Of a DNA stretch of 64,000 nucleotides, positions 15,805 through 24,902 are shown in pieces. Position 1 is the stretch's first letter; the number at the start of each line of letters is the position of its first letter. This DNA comes from Pseudoroseicyclus_A sp041714655 (GTDB taxonomy: Bacteria > Pseudomonadota > Alphaproteobacteria > Rhodobacterales > Rhodobacteraceae), in the NCBI RefSeq assembly GCF_041714655.1, contig NZ_CP168219.1, positions 1,984,001 through 2,048,000 of the forward strand, written 5' to 3'. The position numbers and the translations under genes were made by a program. Below the pieces are notes generated by a model. The model saw only the letters and a program-made list of their open reading frames with translations, searched no databases and was not told the origin of the DNA.

Positions 15805-15859
15805 GCGAAAGCTCCCTCCCGGCAGCCTGACCTATCGCCGGCAACGGCGCCAGCGCCCG

Positions 15860-16074
15860 TCAGGCGTCCGGATCCTCCTTGCCGACACCGCGGAACACCG
15901 CCTTGAAGGGCAGCGCCCAGACCACGCCGAGCGCGATGTAGATCAGGAGCTCCGCCCAGATCGGCGGCCGCGGGATCGACGACATGATGAGCACGGCGGC
16001 GAGGATATAGACCGGCAGCCCGACCACGAGGATCAGGAGCGACAGGCGGCGGCGGGTCTTGTAGCTGAGCGCCA

Positions 16075-16075
<1 letters not shown>
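15860..16075 (-). CDS. DUF2842 family small membrane protein
   Basis: A 71-residue protein with two membrane helices (LLILVVGLPVYILAAVLIM and ELLIYIALGVVWALPF) and the DUF2842 signature MALSYKTRRRLSLL. The family is widespread in alphaproteobacteria and has no assigned function. Its ATG overlaps the purA stop by one base (TGATG), so it is probably co-translated with purA. Confidence 0.85.
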
Positions 16076-17367
<1,292 letters not shown>

Positions 17368-17484
17368 GAGGCGCTCCTTCTCCACGTTCCGGCCGTCTTC
17401 GGGCCGGGGGCCGGTATAGCGCCGCGGCCACGCCCGCTTCAAGGCCGCTCCCGGGGCGCTGGACAGGGCTCCGGCCGCTCCCTA

Positions 17485-17502
17485 AAAGTTCATTAAAACT
17501 TT
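17485..17502. promoter_or_regulatory. AT-rich inverted repeat between purA and DUF6524
   Basis: AAAGTT-CATTAA-AACTTT is a perfect 6-bp inverted repeat in an otherwise GC-rich divergent intergenic region. It could be an operator or part of a promoter for either gene. Confidence 0.25.
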
Positions 17503-17533
17503 AAGAACCCGGGCAGCAGACAGGCAGACACTT

Positions 17534-17935
17534 ATGGCACTGCAATTTTTCATGCGGTGGGGCTTCGCCGGCCTCCTCGTCGCCTTCACCTACAATCCGA
17601 CCCAGTTCAATTACCTGCACTGGCTCGCGCAGAATTACATCGAGCAATTGCCGCTGGCCGCCGTGCTCGGCCTCGCCCTCGTCATCGGCTATATCGTGAC
17701 GCTCCGCGCGACGCTGCGCTCGCTGGGCTATATCGGCGTCGTGCTCGTCCTCGCGTTCGTGGCCGCGATCGTCTGGCTGGGGCTCGACAAGGGCTGGCTG
17801 TCGATCGGCACGCGCGACAGCGCCACCTGGCTCGGCGTCTTCACCGCCTCGCTGGTGCTTGGCACCGGGCTTTCCTGGTCGATGGTCCGCCGGCGGATCT
17901 CCGGCCAGGTGGATGTGGACGATGCCGACAACTGA
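17534..17935 (+). CDS. DUF6524-type membrane protein
   Basis: A 133-residue inner-membrane protein with four hydrophobic helices and a charged C-terminus (MVRRRISGQVDVDDADN). The opening FMRWGFAGLLVAFTYNPTQFNYLHW resembles the uncharacterised DUF6524 family. Function is unknown. It is divergent from purA and followed by 184 bases before secG. Confidence 0.75.
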   Translation: MALQFFMRWGFAGLLVAFTYNPTQFNYLHWLAQNYIEQLPLAAVLGLALVIGYIVTLRATLRSLGYIGVVLVLAFVAAIVWLGLDKGWLSIGTRDSATWLGVFTASLVLGTGLSWSMVRRRISGQVDVDDADN

Positions 17936-18066
17936 GGGCGGGCCGAAAGGCGCCGCCCGTGGCCCGGTCGCCGGGAGCGGCGCGACCCGGAGCGGCGATC
18001 TCGCCGCATCCCGGCGCGCGCTGGCCGCGCCGGGGCCGGCCCCGCGCACGTCAGGCGGCTTCATGC

Positions 18067-18095
18067 TTGCGCTCGCAGGATGCCGGTTCTAGATA
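18067..18095 (+). promoter_or_regulatory. Sigma70-type promoter of secG
   Basis: TTGCGC (18067-18072), a 17-base spacer and TAGATA (18090-18095), giving a predicted start about 18 bases before the secG ATG. Confidence 0.5.
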
Positions 18096-18119
18096 CCCCC
18101 CGTTGCACCGGGAGCCCCA

Positions 18120-18800
18120 ATGGAAACCGTCGTCCTGATCATCGATCTGCTTCTCGCCCTCAGCCTCATCGGCGTGGTGCTGCTGCAACGCTCCGAAGGG
18201 GGCGGCCTCGGCATGGGCGGCGGCGGTGGCGGCGTGATGAGCGGCCGCGCGGCGGCCGATGCGCTCGGCAAGGTGACCTGGGGCCTCGGCACCGCCTTTT
18301 TCGTCTGCACGCTGGCGCTGACGATCATCTCGGCGGAGAATTCCTCCGGCGCCTCCGTCATCGACAGGATCCAGCCGGTCGGCGGCGGCAATGTCTCGAC
18401 GCCCGACCTCGGCACGTCGCTCCTGCCGCCCTCGGCGGACGAGAGCGGCCCGGTCGTGCCGAATGCGGAGGACACGGAAGCCTCCGTGCCCGGCGCCGCC
18501 CCGAGCGAGACGCCCGCCGAGACGCCTGAGGGCTTCACCCTGCCCCAGGCCGGAGAAGAGGCCCCCGCCGGCGATTTCGCCCTGCCCGAAGCCGATGCGG
18601 CGCCCGAGGCGGATGCGCCCGAAGCCGCCGAGCCGGAAGCCGTAGAGCCCGAAGTCGCTGAGCCTGAAGCCGAGAGCCCCGAGACGGTGACGCCGGAGGC
18701 GGACGCGCCCGCCGCGGATGATGCGGCCGACGATGCGGCCCCTGCCCCGGCCGAGGAGGCCAGCGACGGGGCCGAGACGCCGCCCGCGGGCGGCAACTGA
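18120..18800 (+). CDS. secG: Preprotein translocase subunit SecG with long acidic tail
   Basis: SecG is the accessory membrane subunit of the SecYEG channel. Residues ~1-80 contain the usual two helices flanking the conserved stretch LLQRSEGGGLGMGGGGGG and GRAAADALGKVTW. The protein then continues for about 140 residues of Glu/Ala/Pro/Asp-rich, low-complexity sequence (repeats such as EADAPEAAEPEAVEPEVAEP). SecG is usually 75-130 residues, so the tail is a clear extension. It is expected to be disordered; which side of the membrane it occupies depends on SecG topology. Confidence 0.9.
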   Translation: METVVLIIDLLLALSLIGVVLLQRSEGGGLGMGGGGGGVMSGRAAADALGKVTWGLGTAFFVCTLALTIISAENSSGASVIDRIQPVGGGNVSTPDLGTSLLPPSADESGPVVPNAEDTEASVPGAAPSETPAETPEGFTLPQAGEEAPAGDFALPEADAAPEADAPEAAEPEAVEPEVAEPEAESPETVTPEADAPAADDAADDAAPAPAEEASDGAETPPAGGN

Positions 18801-18987
18801 CCTCACGCGACGGGTGGCGCCCCGCGCCACCACAAGGGGTTGGTGACCCCGGCGAATTCGCAACATTATCTTGCGGTTCTCTATGGACAGAGGCGGCCGA
18901 ATCCGCCTATCCTTGAGTCCCGTGGTGCTGGTGGCTGAACGCCTCCGGGCAAACCTCCATTTGGCTGATCACGGGAGTTCTCATCGC

Positions 18988-20631
18988 ATGGCGCGCTACG
19001 TATTCATCACCGGCGGTGTGGTCTCTTCGCTCGGAAAGGGGCTGGCCTCGGCGGCGCTCGGCGCGCTTCTGCAGGCGCGAGGCTTCTCCGTCCGCCTCCG
19101 CAAGCTCGACCCCTATCTCAACGTCGACCCCGGCACGATGAGCCCCTTCGAGCATGGCGAGGTCTTCGTCACCGACGACGGGGCGGAGACCGACCTCGAC
19201 CTCGGCCATTACGAGCGCTTCACCGGCGTCGCTGCGCGGAAGACGGATTCCGTCTCCTCCGGCCGCATCTATTCGAACGTGCTGGAGAAGGAGCGTCGCG
19301 GCGATTACCTCGGCAAGACCATCCAGGTCATCCCCCATGTCACCGACGAGATCAAAGACTTCATCGCCATCGGCGATGACGAGGTGGATTTCCAGCTCTG
19401 CGAGATCGGCGGCACGGTCGGCGATATCGAGGGCCTGCCCTTCTTCGAGGCGATCCGCCAGTTCAGCCAGGACCGGCCGCGCGGCCAGTGCATCTTCATG
19501 CACCTGACCCTGCTGCCCTATATCGCCGCCTCCGGGGAACTGAAAACCAAGCCGACCCAGCACTCGGTGAAGGAGCTCCGCTCCATCGGCCTCGCCCCCG
19601 ACATCCTCGTCTGCCGCTCCGAAGGGCCGATCCCGCAGAAGGAGCGCGCAAAGCTGGCGCTCTTCTGCAACGTCCGCCCCGATGCGGTGATCGCGGCGCA
19701 GGACCTCTCGACGATCTACGACGCCCCCCTCGCCTATCACCGCGAGGGGCTCGACCAGGCGGTGCTCGACGCCTTCCAGATCAGCCCGGCGCCGCGGCCG
19801 GACCTGACGAAATGGGAGGATGTGAGCGACCGCATCCACCATGCCGAGGGCCAGGTGCGCGTCGCCATCGTCGGCAAGTACACGCAGCTCGAGGATGCCT
19901 ACAAGTCCATCGCCGAGGCGCTGACCCATGGCGGCATGGCCAACCGCGTGCGGGTGAAGGCCGAATGGATCGACGCCGAGATCTTCGAGCGCGAGGACCC
20001 GGCCAGCCATCTGGAGCGCTTCCATGCGATCCTCGTCCCCGGCGGCTTCGGCGAGCGGGGGACGGAGGGCAAGATCGCCGCTGCGCGCTTCGCCCGCGAG
20101 CACAAGGTGCCCTATCTCGGCATCTGCCTCGGCATGCAGATGGCGGTGATCGAGGCGGCGCGCAACGTCGCCGGCGTCGCCAAGGCCGGCTCGGAGGAGT
20201 TCGACCACGAGGCGGGCGTGAGGCGCTTCGAGCCGGTGGTCTATCACCTCAAGGAATGGATCCAGGGCAACCATTCGGTGCGCCGCAAGGTCGATGACGA
20301 CAAGGGCGGCACCATGCGGCTCGGCGCCTATACGGCGATGCTGGCCGAGGGCTCCAAGGTGGCGGAGATCTACGGCACGAACGAGATCGAGGAGCGGCAC
20401 CGCCACCGCTACGAGGTCGACACCAAGTATCGCCAGCAGCTCGAGGACGTGGGCCTCACCTTCTCGGGCATGAGCCCCGACGGGCGGCTGCCGGAGATCG
20501 TCGAATGGGCCGACCATCCGTGGTTCATCGGCGTGCAGTTCCACCCCGAGCTCAAGTCCAAGCCCTTCGAGCCCCATCCGCTCTTCGCCGATTTCGTGCG
20601 GGCGGCGGTGGAGACCTCGCGGCTGGTCTGA
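18988..20631 (+). CDS. pyrG: CTP synthase
   Basis: Makes CTP from UTP, ATP and glutamine. The 547-residue protein has the synthase domain starting MARYVFITGGVVSSLGKG with its P-loop, FEHGEVFVTDDGAETDLDLGHYERF, and a C-terminal class I glutaminase domain with nucleophile C380 in LGICLGMQ and the HPE triad motif in GVQFHPELKS. ATG 18988 is the family start. It is monocistronic; the next gene is separated by a structured repeat. Confidence 0.97.
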   Translation: MARYVFITGGVVSSLGKGLASAALGALLQARGFSVRLRKLDPYLNVDPGTMSPFEHGEVFVTDDGAETDLDLGHYERFTGVAARKTDSVSSGRIYSNVLEKERRGDYLGKTIQVIPHVTDEIKDFIAIGDDEVDFQLCEIGGTVGDIEGLPFFEAIRQFSQDRPRGQCIFMHLTLLPYIAASGELKTKPTQHSVKELRSIGLAPDILVCRSEGPIPQKERAKLALFCNVRPDAVIAAQDLSTIYDAPLAYHREGLDQAVLDAFQISPAPRPDLTKWEDVSDRIHHAEGQVRVAIVGKYTQLEDAYKSIAEALTHGGMANRVRVKAEWIDAEIFEREDPASHLERFHAILVPGGFGERGTEGKIAAARFAREHKVPYLGICLGMQMAVIEAARNVAGVAKAGSEEFDHEAGVRRFEPVVYHLKEWIQGNHSVRRKVDDDKGGTMRLGAYTAMLAEGSKVAEIYGTNEIEERHRHRYEVDTKYRQQLEDVGLTFSGMSPDGRLPEIVEWADHPWFIGVQFHPELKSKPFEPHPLFADFVRAAVETSRLV

Positions 20632-20677
20632 CACCGGCGGCGGCTCCACGGCGGCGGAAACCAGATGGTTTTCGCAA

Positions 20678-20751
20678 GGGGGGCCGTCTGCCCCCCTCTT
20701 GGCCTGACGGCCAATTCACCCCCCGAGGATTTTTGGGGAGCAAAGACGGGG
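20678..20751 (+). repeat. Structured Rhodobacteraceae-type intergenic repeat, copy 3
   Basis: GGGGGGCCGTCTGCCCCCC hairpin, a second hairpin TTGGCC-TGAC-GGCCAA, then CCCCCCGAGGATTTTT and GGGGAGCAAAGACGGGG. It lies 46 bases after the pyrG stop and may act as its terminator. Confidence 0.7.
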
Positions 20752-20760
20752 CCTTTGCGG

Positions 20761-20784
20761 ACGTATAGCCTTGCGGTTATACGT
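20761..20784. promoter_or_regulatory. Inverted repeat ACGTATA-N10-TATACGT
   Basis: A perfect 7-bp inverted repeat with a 10-base spacer, 22 bases before the start codon of the YdeI-like gene. Its AT-rich arms and position suggest a regulator binding site or a hairpin in the 5' leader. Confidence 0.4.
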
Positions 20785-20806
20785 GGAGCAGAGGGAGGCC
20801 CCGGCG

Positions 20807-21430
20807 ATGATGATCACCGAGATCGAGGACTATTTCAGCATGGGCTGCGGCCGCTGCAAGCGCTTCGCGACGCCCGACTGTTCCACGCGCCGCTGGATCG
20901 AGGGGCTGGAGGCCCTGCGGGAGATCTGCCGCGCGGCGGGGCTCGAGGAACAGGTGAAGTGGGGGCATCCCTGCTATACCCATGCGGGGCGCAACATCGT
21001 CATCATCGGCGCGCTCCGGGGCTATTACTCTCTCGGCTTCTTCAACGCCGCGCTGATGAAAGACCCCGAGGGCGTCCTGGAGCGGCAGGGCCCGAACACC
21101 AAGCATCCCGATGTCATCAAGTTCACCGAGCCAGGTGCCGCCGCCGGGATGGCGCCGGTGATCCGCGCCTATCTGGACGAGGCCAAGGGCTATGCCGAGG
21201 CCGGGCTGAAGCCGCCGAAGGACGAGGACGAGCCGGACGTGCCGGAAGAGCTGATCGAGGCGATCGACATGGATGCCGCGCTGGCCGAGGCCTGGCACGC
21301 GCTCACGCCGGGCCGGCGGAAATCCTATGTCTATGCCGTCGGCTCCGCCAAGAAGGCGGAGACACGGGTCGCGCGCGTTGAGAAGTTCCGGGAGAAGATC
21401 CTCGCCGGCAAGGGCGCGCTCGACCGCTAG
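20807..21430 (+). CDS. YdeI/OmdA-like protein with DUF1801 domain
   Basis: A 207-residue cytoplasmic protein. The N-terminal part (WIEGLEALREICRAAGLEEQVKWGHPCYT) is a DUF1801-type domain. The C-terminal part (IDMDAALAEAWHALTPGRRKSYVYAV and RVEKFREKIL) is the OmdA module of YdeI-like proteins, where members are linked only loosely to stress or peptide resistance. GGAGG lies 8 bases before ATG 20807, which decides the start. The N-terminus carries four cysteines (CGRCKRFATPDC and later C), unusual for this group. Confidence 0.82.
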   Translation: MMITEIEDYFSMGCGRCKRFATPDCSTRRWIEGLEALREICRAAGLEEQVKWGHPCYTHAGRNIVIIGALRGYYSLGFFNAALMKDPEGVLERQGPNTKHPDVIKFTEPGAAAGMAPVIRAYLDEAKGYAEAGLKPPKDEDEPDVPEELIEAIDMDAALAEAWHALTPGRRKSYVYAVGSAKKAETRVARVEKFREKILAGKGALDR

Positions 21431-21440
21431 ACGGCAAAAC

Positions 21441-21459
21441 GGCGGCCCGGGGGGCCGCC
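21441..21459. terminator. Hairpin between convergent genes
   Basis: GGCGGCCC-GGG-GGGCCGCC, an 8-bp stem between the YdeI-like gene and the convergent MarR gene. There is no T-run, so termination activity is a guess from position. Confidence 0.4.
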
Positions 21460-21483
21460 GCCGTCACGCCAGAGGCGCGGAAG

Positions 21484-21993
21484 TCAGTAGATATAGCGGA
21501 TCTGGTCGGCCCAGTAACGCTCCACCCGGCGCAGCGAGGTGGTGATATTGTCGAGTCCGTCGAGGTCGATCACGCCGCGGCTCGTCAGCCCCTCGGCATG
21601 GGCCGCGAAGAGCTTCGAGACGGTATCGCGCACGTTGCGGCCCTTTTCCGTCAGGCGGACGCGCACGGAGCGGCGGTCGATCTCGCAGCGCTGGTGGTGC
21701 ATGTAGCCCATCTCGACCAGCTTCTTGAGGTTGTACGACACGTTCGAGCCCTGGTAGTAGCCCCGGCTCTTCAGTTCGCCCGCGGTGACCTCGTTGTCGC
21801 CGATGTTGAACAGAAGCAGCGCCTGAACGGCGTTCAGCTCAAGATGCCCGAGCCGTTCGAACTCGTCCTTGATGACATCCAGAAGCAGGCGGTGAAGGCG
21901 CTCGACGAGCGTCAGCGCCTCGAGGTAGCTCGCCATGAACCCGGCGTTCACGCCGAGGGCAGAGTCGTCTTCGATGGCAGAATGCAGGCTCAT
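21484..21993 (-). CDS. MarR-family regulator, LdtR/PetP-like
   Basis: A 169-residue winged-helix regulator. The stretches LVERLHRLLLDVIKDEFERLG, NAVQALLLFNIGDNEVTAGEL, GYYQGSNVSYNLKKLVEMGY and DRRSVRVRLTEKG closely follow the LdtR/PetP branch of MarR proteins, which in alphaproteobacteria controls envelope or electron-transport genes. The upstream region holds the palindrome GGTTTAAAACC at 22053-22063, a candidate autoregulatory site. It is encoded alone. Confidence 0.88.
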   Translation of the reverse strand: MSLHSAIEDDSALGVNAGFMASYLEALTLVERLHRLLLDVIKDEFERLGHLELNAVQALLLFNIGDNEVTAGELKSRGYYQGSNVSYNLKKLVEMGYMHHQRCEIDRRSVRVRLTEKGRNVRDTVSKLFAAHAEGLTSRGVIDLDGLDNITTSLRRVERYWADQIRYIY

Positions 21994-22109
21994 CCGACTG
22001 TCTCCAATCTCGTCTTTTCGATCCTAACTTGGAGAAAATTGCTCAAGATGTGGTTTAAAACCCAGTCAGAATGTGGCCGACCCGGGGCATTTCGGCGGAA
22101 ATATGGTGG

Positions 22110-22412
22110 CTAAGCCTCACTTGAGGATGAGGTTCCGACACCCTCGGCCCCCTTGCGAACAAGGGCCATGAGCGCCTCGAGCCCCTCGGGCTCCCCCTCC
22201 CCGGTAGTAACCCAGCGGTAAATGTCGTGATCGGATTCCGCGAGGAGCCGCTCGTACTCATCGAGGCGTGACTCGCTGAGACCCGGCAATTGCTCCCGGG
22301 CGAAGGCGCCGAGGATCAGGTCCATCTCGCGGATGCCGCGGCGGATGGAGCGCATGTGGAGCCGTCGCAGCCGCGTCTCGCGGCTCTCTCCCGGCGGGCC
22401 GGCCAGCTCCAT
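22110..22412 (-). CDS. sdhE: FAD assembly factor SdhE (succinate dehydrogenase assembly factor 2)
   Basis: A 100-residue protein of the SdhE/YgfY/SDHAF2 family, which promotes covalent attachment of FAD to SdhA. The signature RRLHMRSIRRGIREMDLILG contains the essential RGxxE motif, followed by LDEYERLLAESDHDIYRWVTG. It starts 4 bases after the stop of the Xre regulator gene, so the two are co-transcribed. The C-terminus ends in a Ser/Glu tail. Confidence 0.93.
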   Translation of the reverse strand: MELAGPPGESRETRLRRLHMRSIRRGIREMDLILGAFAREQLPGLSESRLDEYERLLAESDHDIYRWVTTGEGEPEGLEALMALVRKGAEGVGTSSSSEA

Positions 22413-22416
22413 CGGC

Positions 22417-22800
22417 TCAGACCGGCGTGCTGGCGCGGAGCCGCTTTTCGAGCCGCCCGAGCCGCGCGAGCGTCGCCGTCAGCTCGGCGCGCACCTTGCG
22501 CAGTTCCGCCAGTTCCTCGGCGCGGCTGGTGCTGCGCTCTTCCTCGCTCGGGCCCTCGGGGCCGTCGCCGACGCCCGTGAGGATCCACGAGAGAGAGACG
22601 CCGAGCACGCCGCAGAGCATCTGCAACTTGTTGGCCCGCGGTTCGGCCCGGTCCTCTTCCCACCGCTGGACGGTGGAATTCTTCACGCCGAGCCGCGCCG
22701 CCAGCTCCTTCTGGCCGAGCCCGGCGGCCTCGCGGGCGCCGTGGATGCGGTCGCCGAGTGTGGCGCTGTCTTCACTGTACCAACCGTCTTCGGGGGTCAT
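22417..22800 (-). CDS. Xre-family helix-turn-helix regulator
   Basis: A 127-residue protein with an HTH_3 domain at residues 15-75 (LGDRIHGAREAAGLGQKELA, VKNSTVQRWEEDRAEPRANK). The C-terminal part is a short, Arg/Glu-rich coiled coil (EELAELRKVRAELTATLARL) that could mediate dimerisation. It precedes sdhE by 4 bases. Divergent aspartate aminotransferase starts 78 bases away. Its targets are unknown. Confidence 0.85.
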   Translation of the reverse strand: MTPEDGWYSEDSATLGDRIHGAREAAGLGQKELAARLGVKNSTVQRWEEDRAEPRANKLQMLCGVLGVSLSWILTGVGDGPEGPSEEERSTSRAEELAELRKVRAELTATLARLGRLEKRLRASTPV

Positions 22801-22878
22801 TCGTGGCTCCTCCTTGCCGGGTCTGCCCGCCCGGCTTATGACAGCCGCGCCGCGACTTTGCCACCCCGGGAGCCCCTG

Positions 22879-24081
22879 ATGCCCTTTCTCGCCGACGCGC
22901 TCGCCCGCGTGAAGCCCTCGCCCACCATTGCCGTCACGACCAAGGCGGCGGAGCTGAAGGCGGCCGGGCGCGACGTGATCGGCCTCGGCGCGGGAGAGCC
23001 GGATTTCGACACGCCGGAGAACATCAAGGCCGCCGGCATCCGCGCCATCGAGGAAGGCAAGACGAAGTACACCGCCGTCGACGGCATCCCCGAGCTCAAG
23101 GCGGCAATCTGCGCCAAGTTCGAGCGCGAGAACGGCCTCAGCTACACGCCGGCGCAGGTGACGGTCGGCACCGGCGGCAAGCAGGTGCTCTACAACGCGC
23201 TGATGGCGACGCTGAACCCCGGCGACGAGGTCATCATCCCCGCGCCCTACTGGGTGAGCTATCCCGACATGGTGCTCCTCGCCGGCGGCGAGCCCGTCAC
23301 CGTGACGGGCGGGCTGGAGACCGGCTTCAAGATCACGCCCGAGGCGCTCGAGGCCGCGATCACGCCGCGCAGCAAGTGGCTGATCTTCAACTCGCCGTCC
23401 AACCCCACTGGCGCCGGCTATTCGCGCGACGAGCTGAAGGCGCTGACCGACGTGCTGATGCGCCATCCCCAGGTGCATGTCATGACCGACGACATGTACG
23501 AGCACCTGACCTTCGGCGATTACAAGTTCTGCACCCCGGCGGAGGTCGAGCCCGGCCTTTACGGGCGGACGCTGACCGTCAACGGCGTCTCCAAGGCCTA
23601 TGCGATGACCGGCTGGCGGATCGGCTATGCGGCGGGGCCGGAGGAGCTGATCCGCGCCATGCGCAAGATCCAGAGCCAGTCGACCTCCAACCCCTCCTCC
23701 ATCAGCCAATGGGCGGCGGTGGAGGCGCTGAACGGGCCGCAGGACTTCATCGAGCCCAACCGGGCGCTGTTCGAGCGGCGGCGCGACCTCGTGGTCGAGG
23801 GGCTGAACGCCTGCCCGGGCATCACCTGCCCGGTGCCGGACGGCGCCTTCTATGTCTATCCCGACATCTCGGGCTGCCTCGGCAAGACCTCCGCCGGCGG
23901 CGCGCGGATCGAGACCGACGAGGACTTCGCCACGGCGCTCCTCGAGGAGGAGAATGTCGCCGTCGTCTTCGGTGCGGCCTTCGGACTTTCGCCGAACTTC
24001 CGCGTCAGCTACGCTACCTCCGACGCGGCCCTGACCGAGGCCTGCGCCCGCATCAAGCGGTTCTGCGAGGGCTTGAGCTGA
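22879..24081 (+). CDS. Aspartate aminotransferase, class I
   Basis: A 400-residue PLP enzyme that exchanges amino groups between aspartate/glutamate and their ketoacids. The PLP lysine is K239 in NGVSKAYAMTGWRIGYAAG. Other signatures are GLGAGEPDFDTPENIK, the NPTG motif in FNSPSNPTGAGY, and the C-terminal substrate-binding arginine in FRVSYATS. It belongs to the prokaryotic I-gamma branch, whose members can also act on prephenate. The ATG at 22879 excludes an Ala/Arg-rich upstream reading. Confidence 0.93.
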   Translation: MPFLADALARVKPSPTIAVTTKAAELKAAGRDVIGLGAGEPDFDTPENIKAAGIRAIEEGKTKYTAVDGIPELKAAICAKFERENGLSYTPAQVTVGTGGKQVLYNALMATLNPGDEVIIPAPYWVSYPDMVLLAGGEPVTVTGGLETGFKITPEALEAAITPRSKWLIFNSPSNPTGAGYSRDELKALTDVLMRHPQVHVMTDDMYEHLTFGDYKFCTPAEVEPGLYGRTLTVNGVSKAYAMTGWRIGYAAGPEELIRAMRKIQSQSTSNPSSISQWAAVEALNGPQDFIEPNRALFERRRDLVVEGLNACPGITCPVPDGAFYVYPDISGCLGKTSAGGARIETDEDFATALLEEENVAVVFGAAFGLSPNFRVSYATSDAALTEACARIKRFCEGLS

Positions 24082-24090
24082 GGGGGGCCG

Positions 24091-24456
24091 ATGGCCGACA
24101 GGATCACCGCGAACCTGCCGGCCCGCGACATGGCCGAGACGGCGGAGTTCTACGCCGCCCTCGGCTTTGTGCCCGGCTACCGGTCTGACGGCTGGATGAT
24201 CCTGGAGCGCGGCGCGCTGGAGCTGGAGTTCTTCCACGCGCCGGGTCTGATCCCGGCCGAGAGCTGGCATTCGGCCTGCATCCGGGTGGATGACCTCGAT
24301 GCGCTCTACGACAGCTTCGCCGGTGCCGACCTGCCGGCCACCCCCCGCGCCATCCCCCGCCTCACCCCGCCCGAGCGCCTGCCCGATCCGGAGGTGCCGC
24401 GGCTCTTCTTCCTCGTCGATCTGAACGGCAGCCTTCTGCGCTGCCTGGAAAACTGA
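24091..24456 (+). CDS. VOC-fold protein, bleomycin-resistance-protein-like
   Basis: A 121-residue single glyoxalase/VOC domain resembling bleomycin-binding proteins: NLPARDMAETAEFYAALGF at the start, WMILERGALELEFFHAPG in the middle and LFFLVDLNGSLLRCLEN at the end. It begins 9 bases after the aminotransferase stop and its stop overlaps the next start (TGATG). True drug binding is unproven. Confidence 0.82.
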   Translation: MADRITANLPARDMAETAEFYAALGFVPGYRSDGWMILERGALELEFFHAPGLIPAESWHSACIRVDDLDALYDSFAGADLPATPRAIPRLTPPERLPDPEVPRLFFLVDLNGSLLRCLEN

Positions 24457-24902
24457 TGTCCGACCTGCCCCGCTATTTCTACCGCATCCGAGAAAACGGC
24501 GCCGCCGTCTTCGAGATCGACACCGAGAACCGCGAGCGGCGGCTCGACATGAACCAGATCGCCGTGGCGAACTGGAAGAACGGCGAGATCAAGCCGCATG
24601 GCCAGCATGTGCTCACCGAAGAGCAGCGCACCGAGATCGAGGGCTGGATCGAGCGGCGCCGGGCGCTCCTCGCCCGCCGCGAGATCGACGACATCCACCG
24701 CGCCATCGACCACATGAACCTCACGGCCCAATGGGTGCAGGCGCGTGCGACACCGGAAGAGCTCGACGAGGTGACGGATGCCCTGCTGCTCGCCATGCAC
24801 GATCTGAGGACGATCCTCGTCCGGCGGAAGGCCGAACGGCTGGCCGAGGCGCCGGCGCAGGCGCGCCCGCTCGGCTCAGGTCGCGGCGAGGGGGAAGGCT
24901 GA
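24456..24902 (+). CDS. Conserved hypothetical protein, 148 aa
   Basis: Not recognised. It is a soluble, charged protein with a predicted N-terminal beta unit (YFYRIRENGAAVFEIDTENR) followed by long helices rich in Glu and Arg (ERRRALLARREIDDIHRAIDH). It is third in the aminotransferase-VOC operon. Its 3' end overlaps the convergent MATE gene by 27 bases, so the last ~9 residues are coded on both strands. Confidence 0.72.
   Translation: MSDLPRYFYRIRENGAAVFEIDTENRERRLDMNQIAVANWKNGEIKPHGQHVLTEEQRTEIEGWIERRRALLARREIDDIHRAIDHMNLTAQWVQARATPEELDEVTDALLLAMHDLRTILVRRKAERLAEAPAQARPLGSGRGEGEG

Noticed and set aside
18907..20649. A 580-codon minus-strand frame opposite pyrG
   Set aside because: Shadow of pyrG, which is complete and motif-rich on the plus strand.
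24876..24902. Possible frameshift or misassembly where the hypothetical gene and MATE gene overlap
   Set aside because: Both frames end cleanly and the MATE C-terminus is normal; a 27-base convergent overlap is acceptable in such compact DNA.
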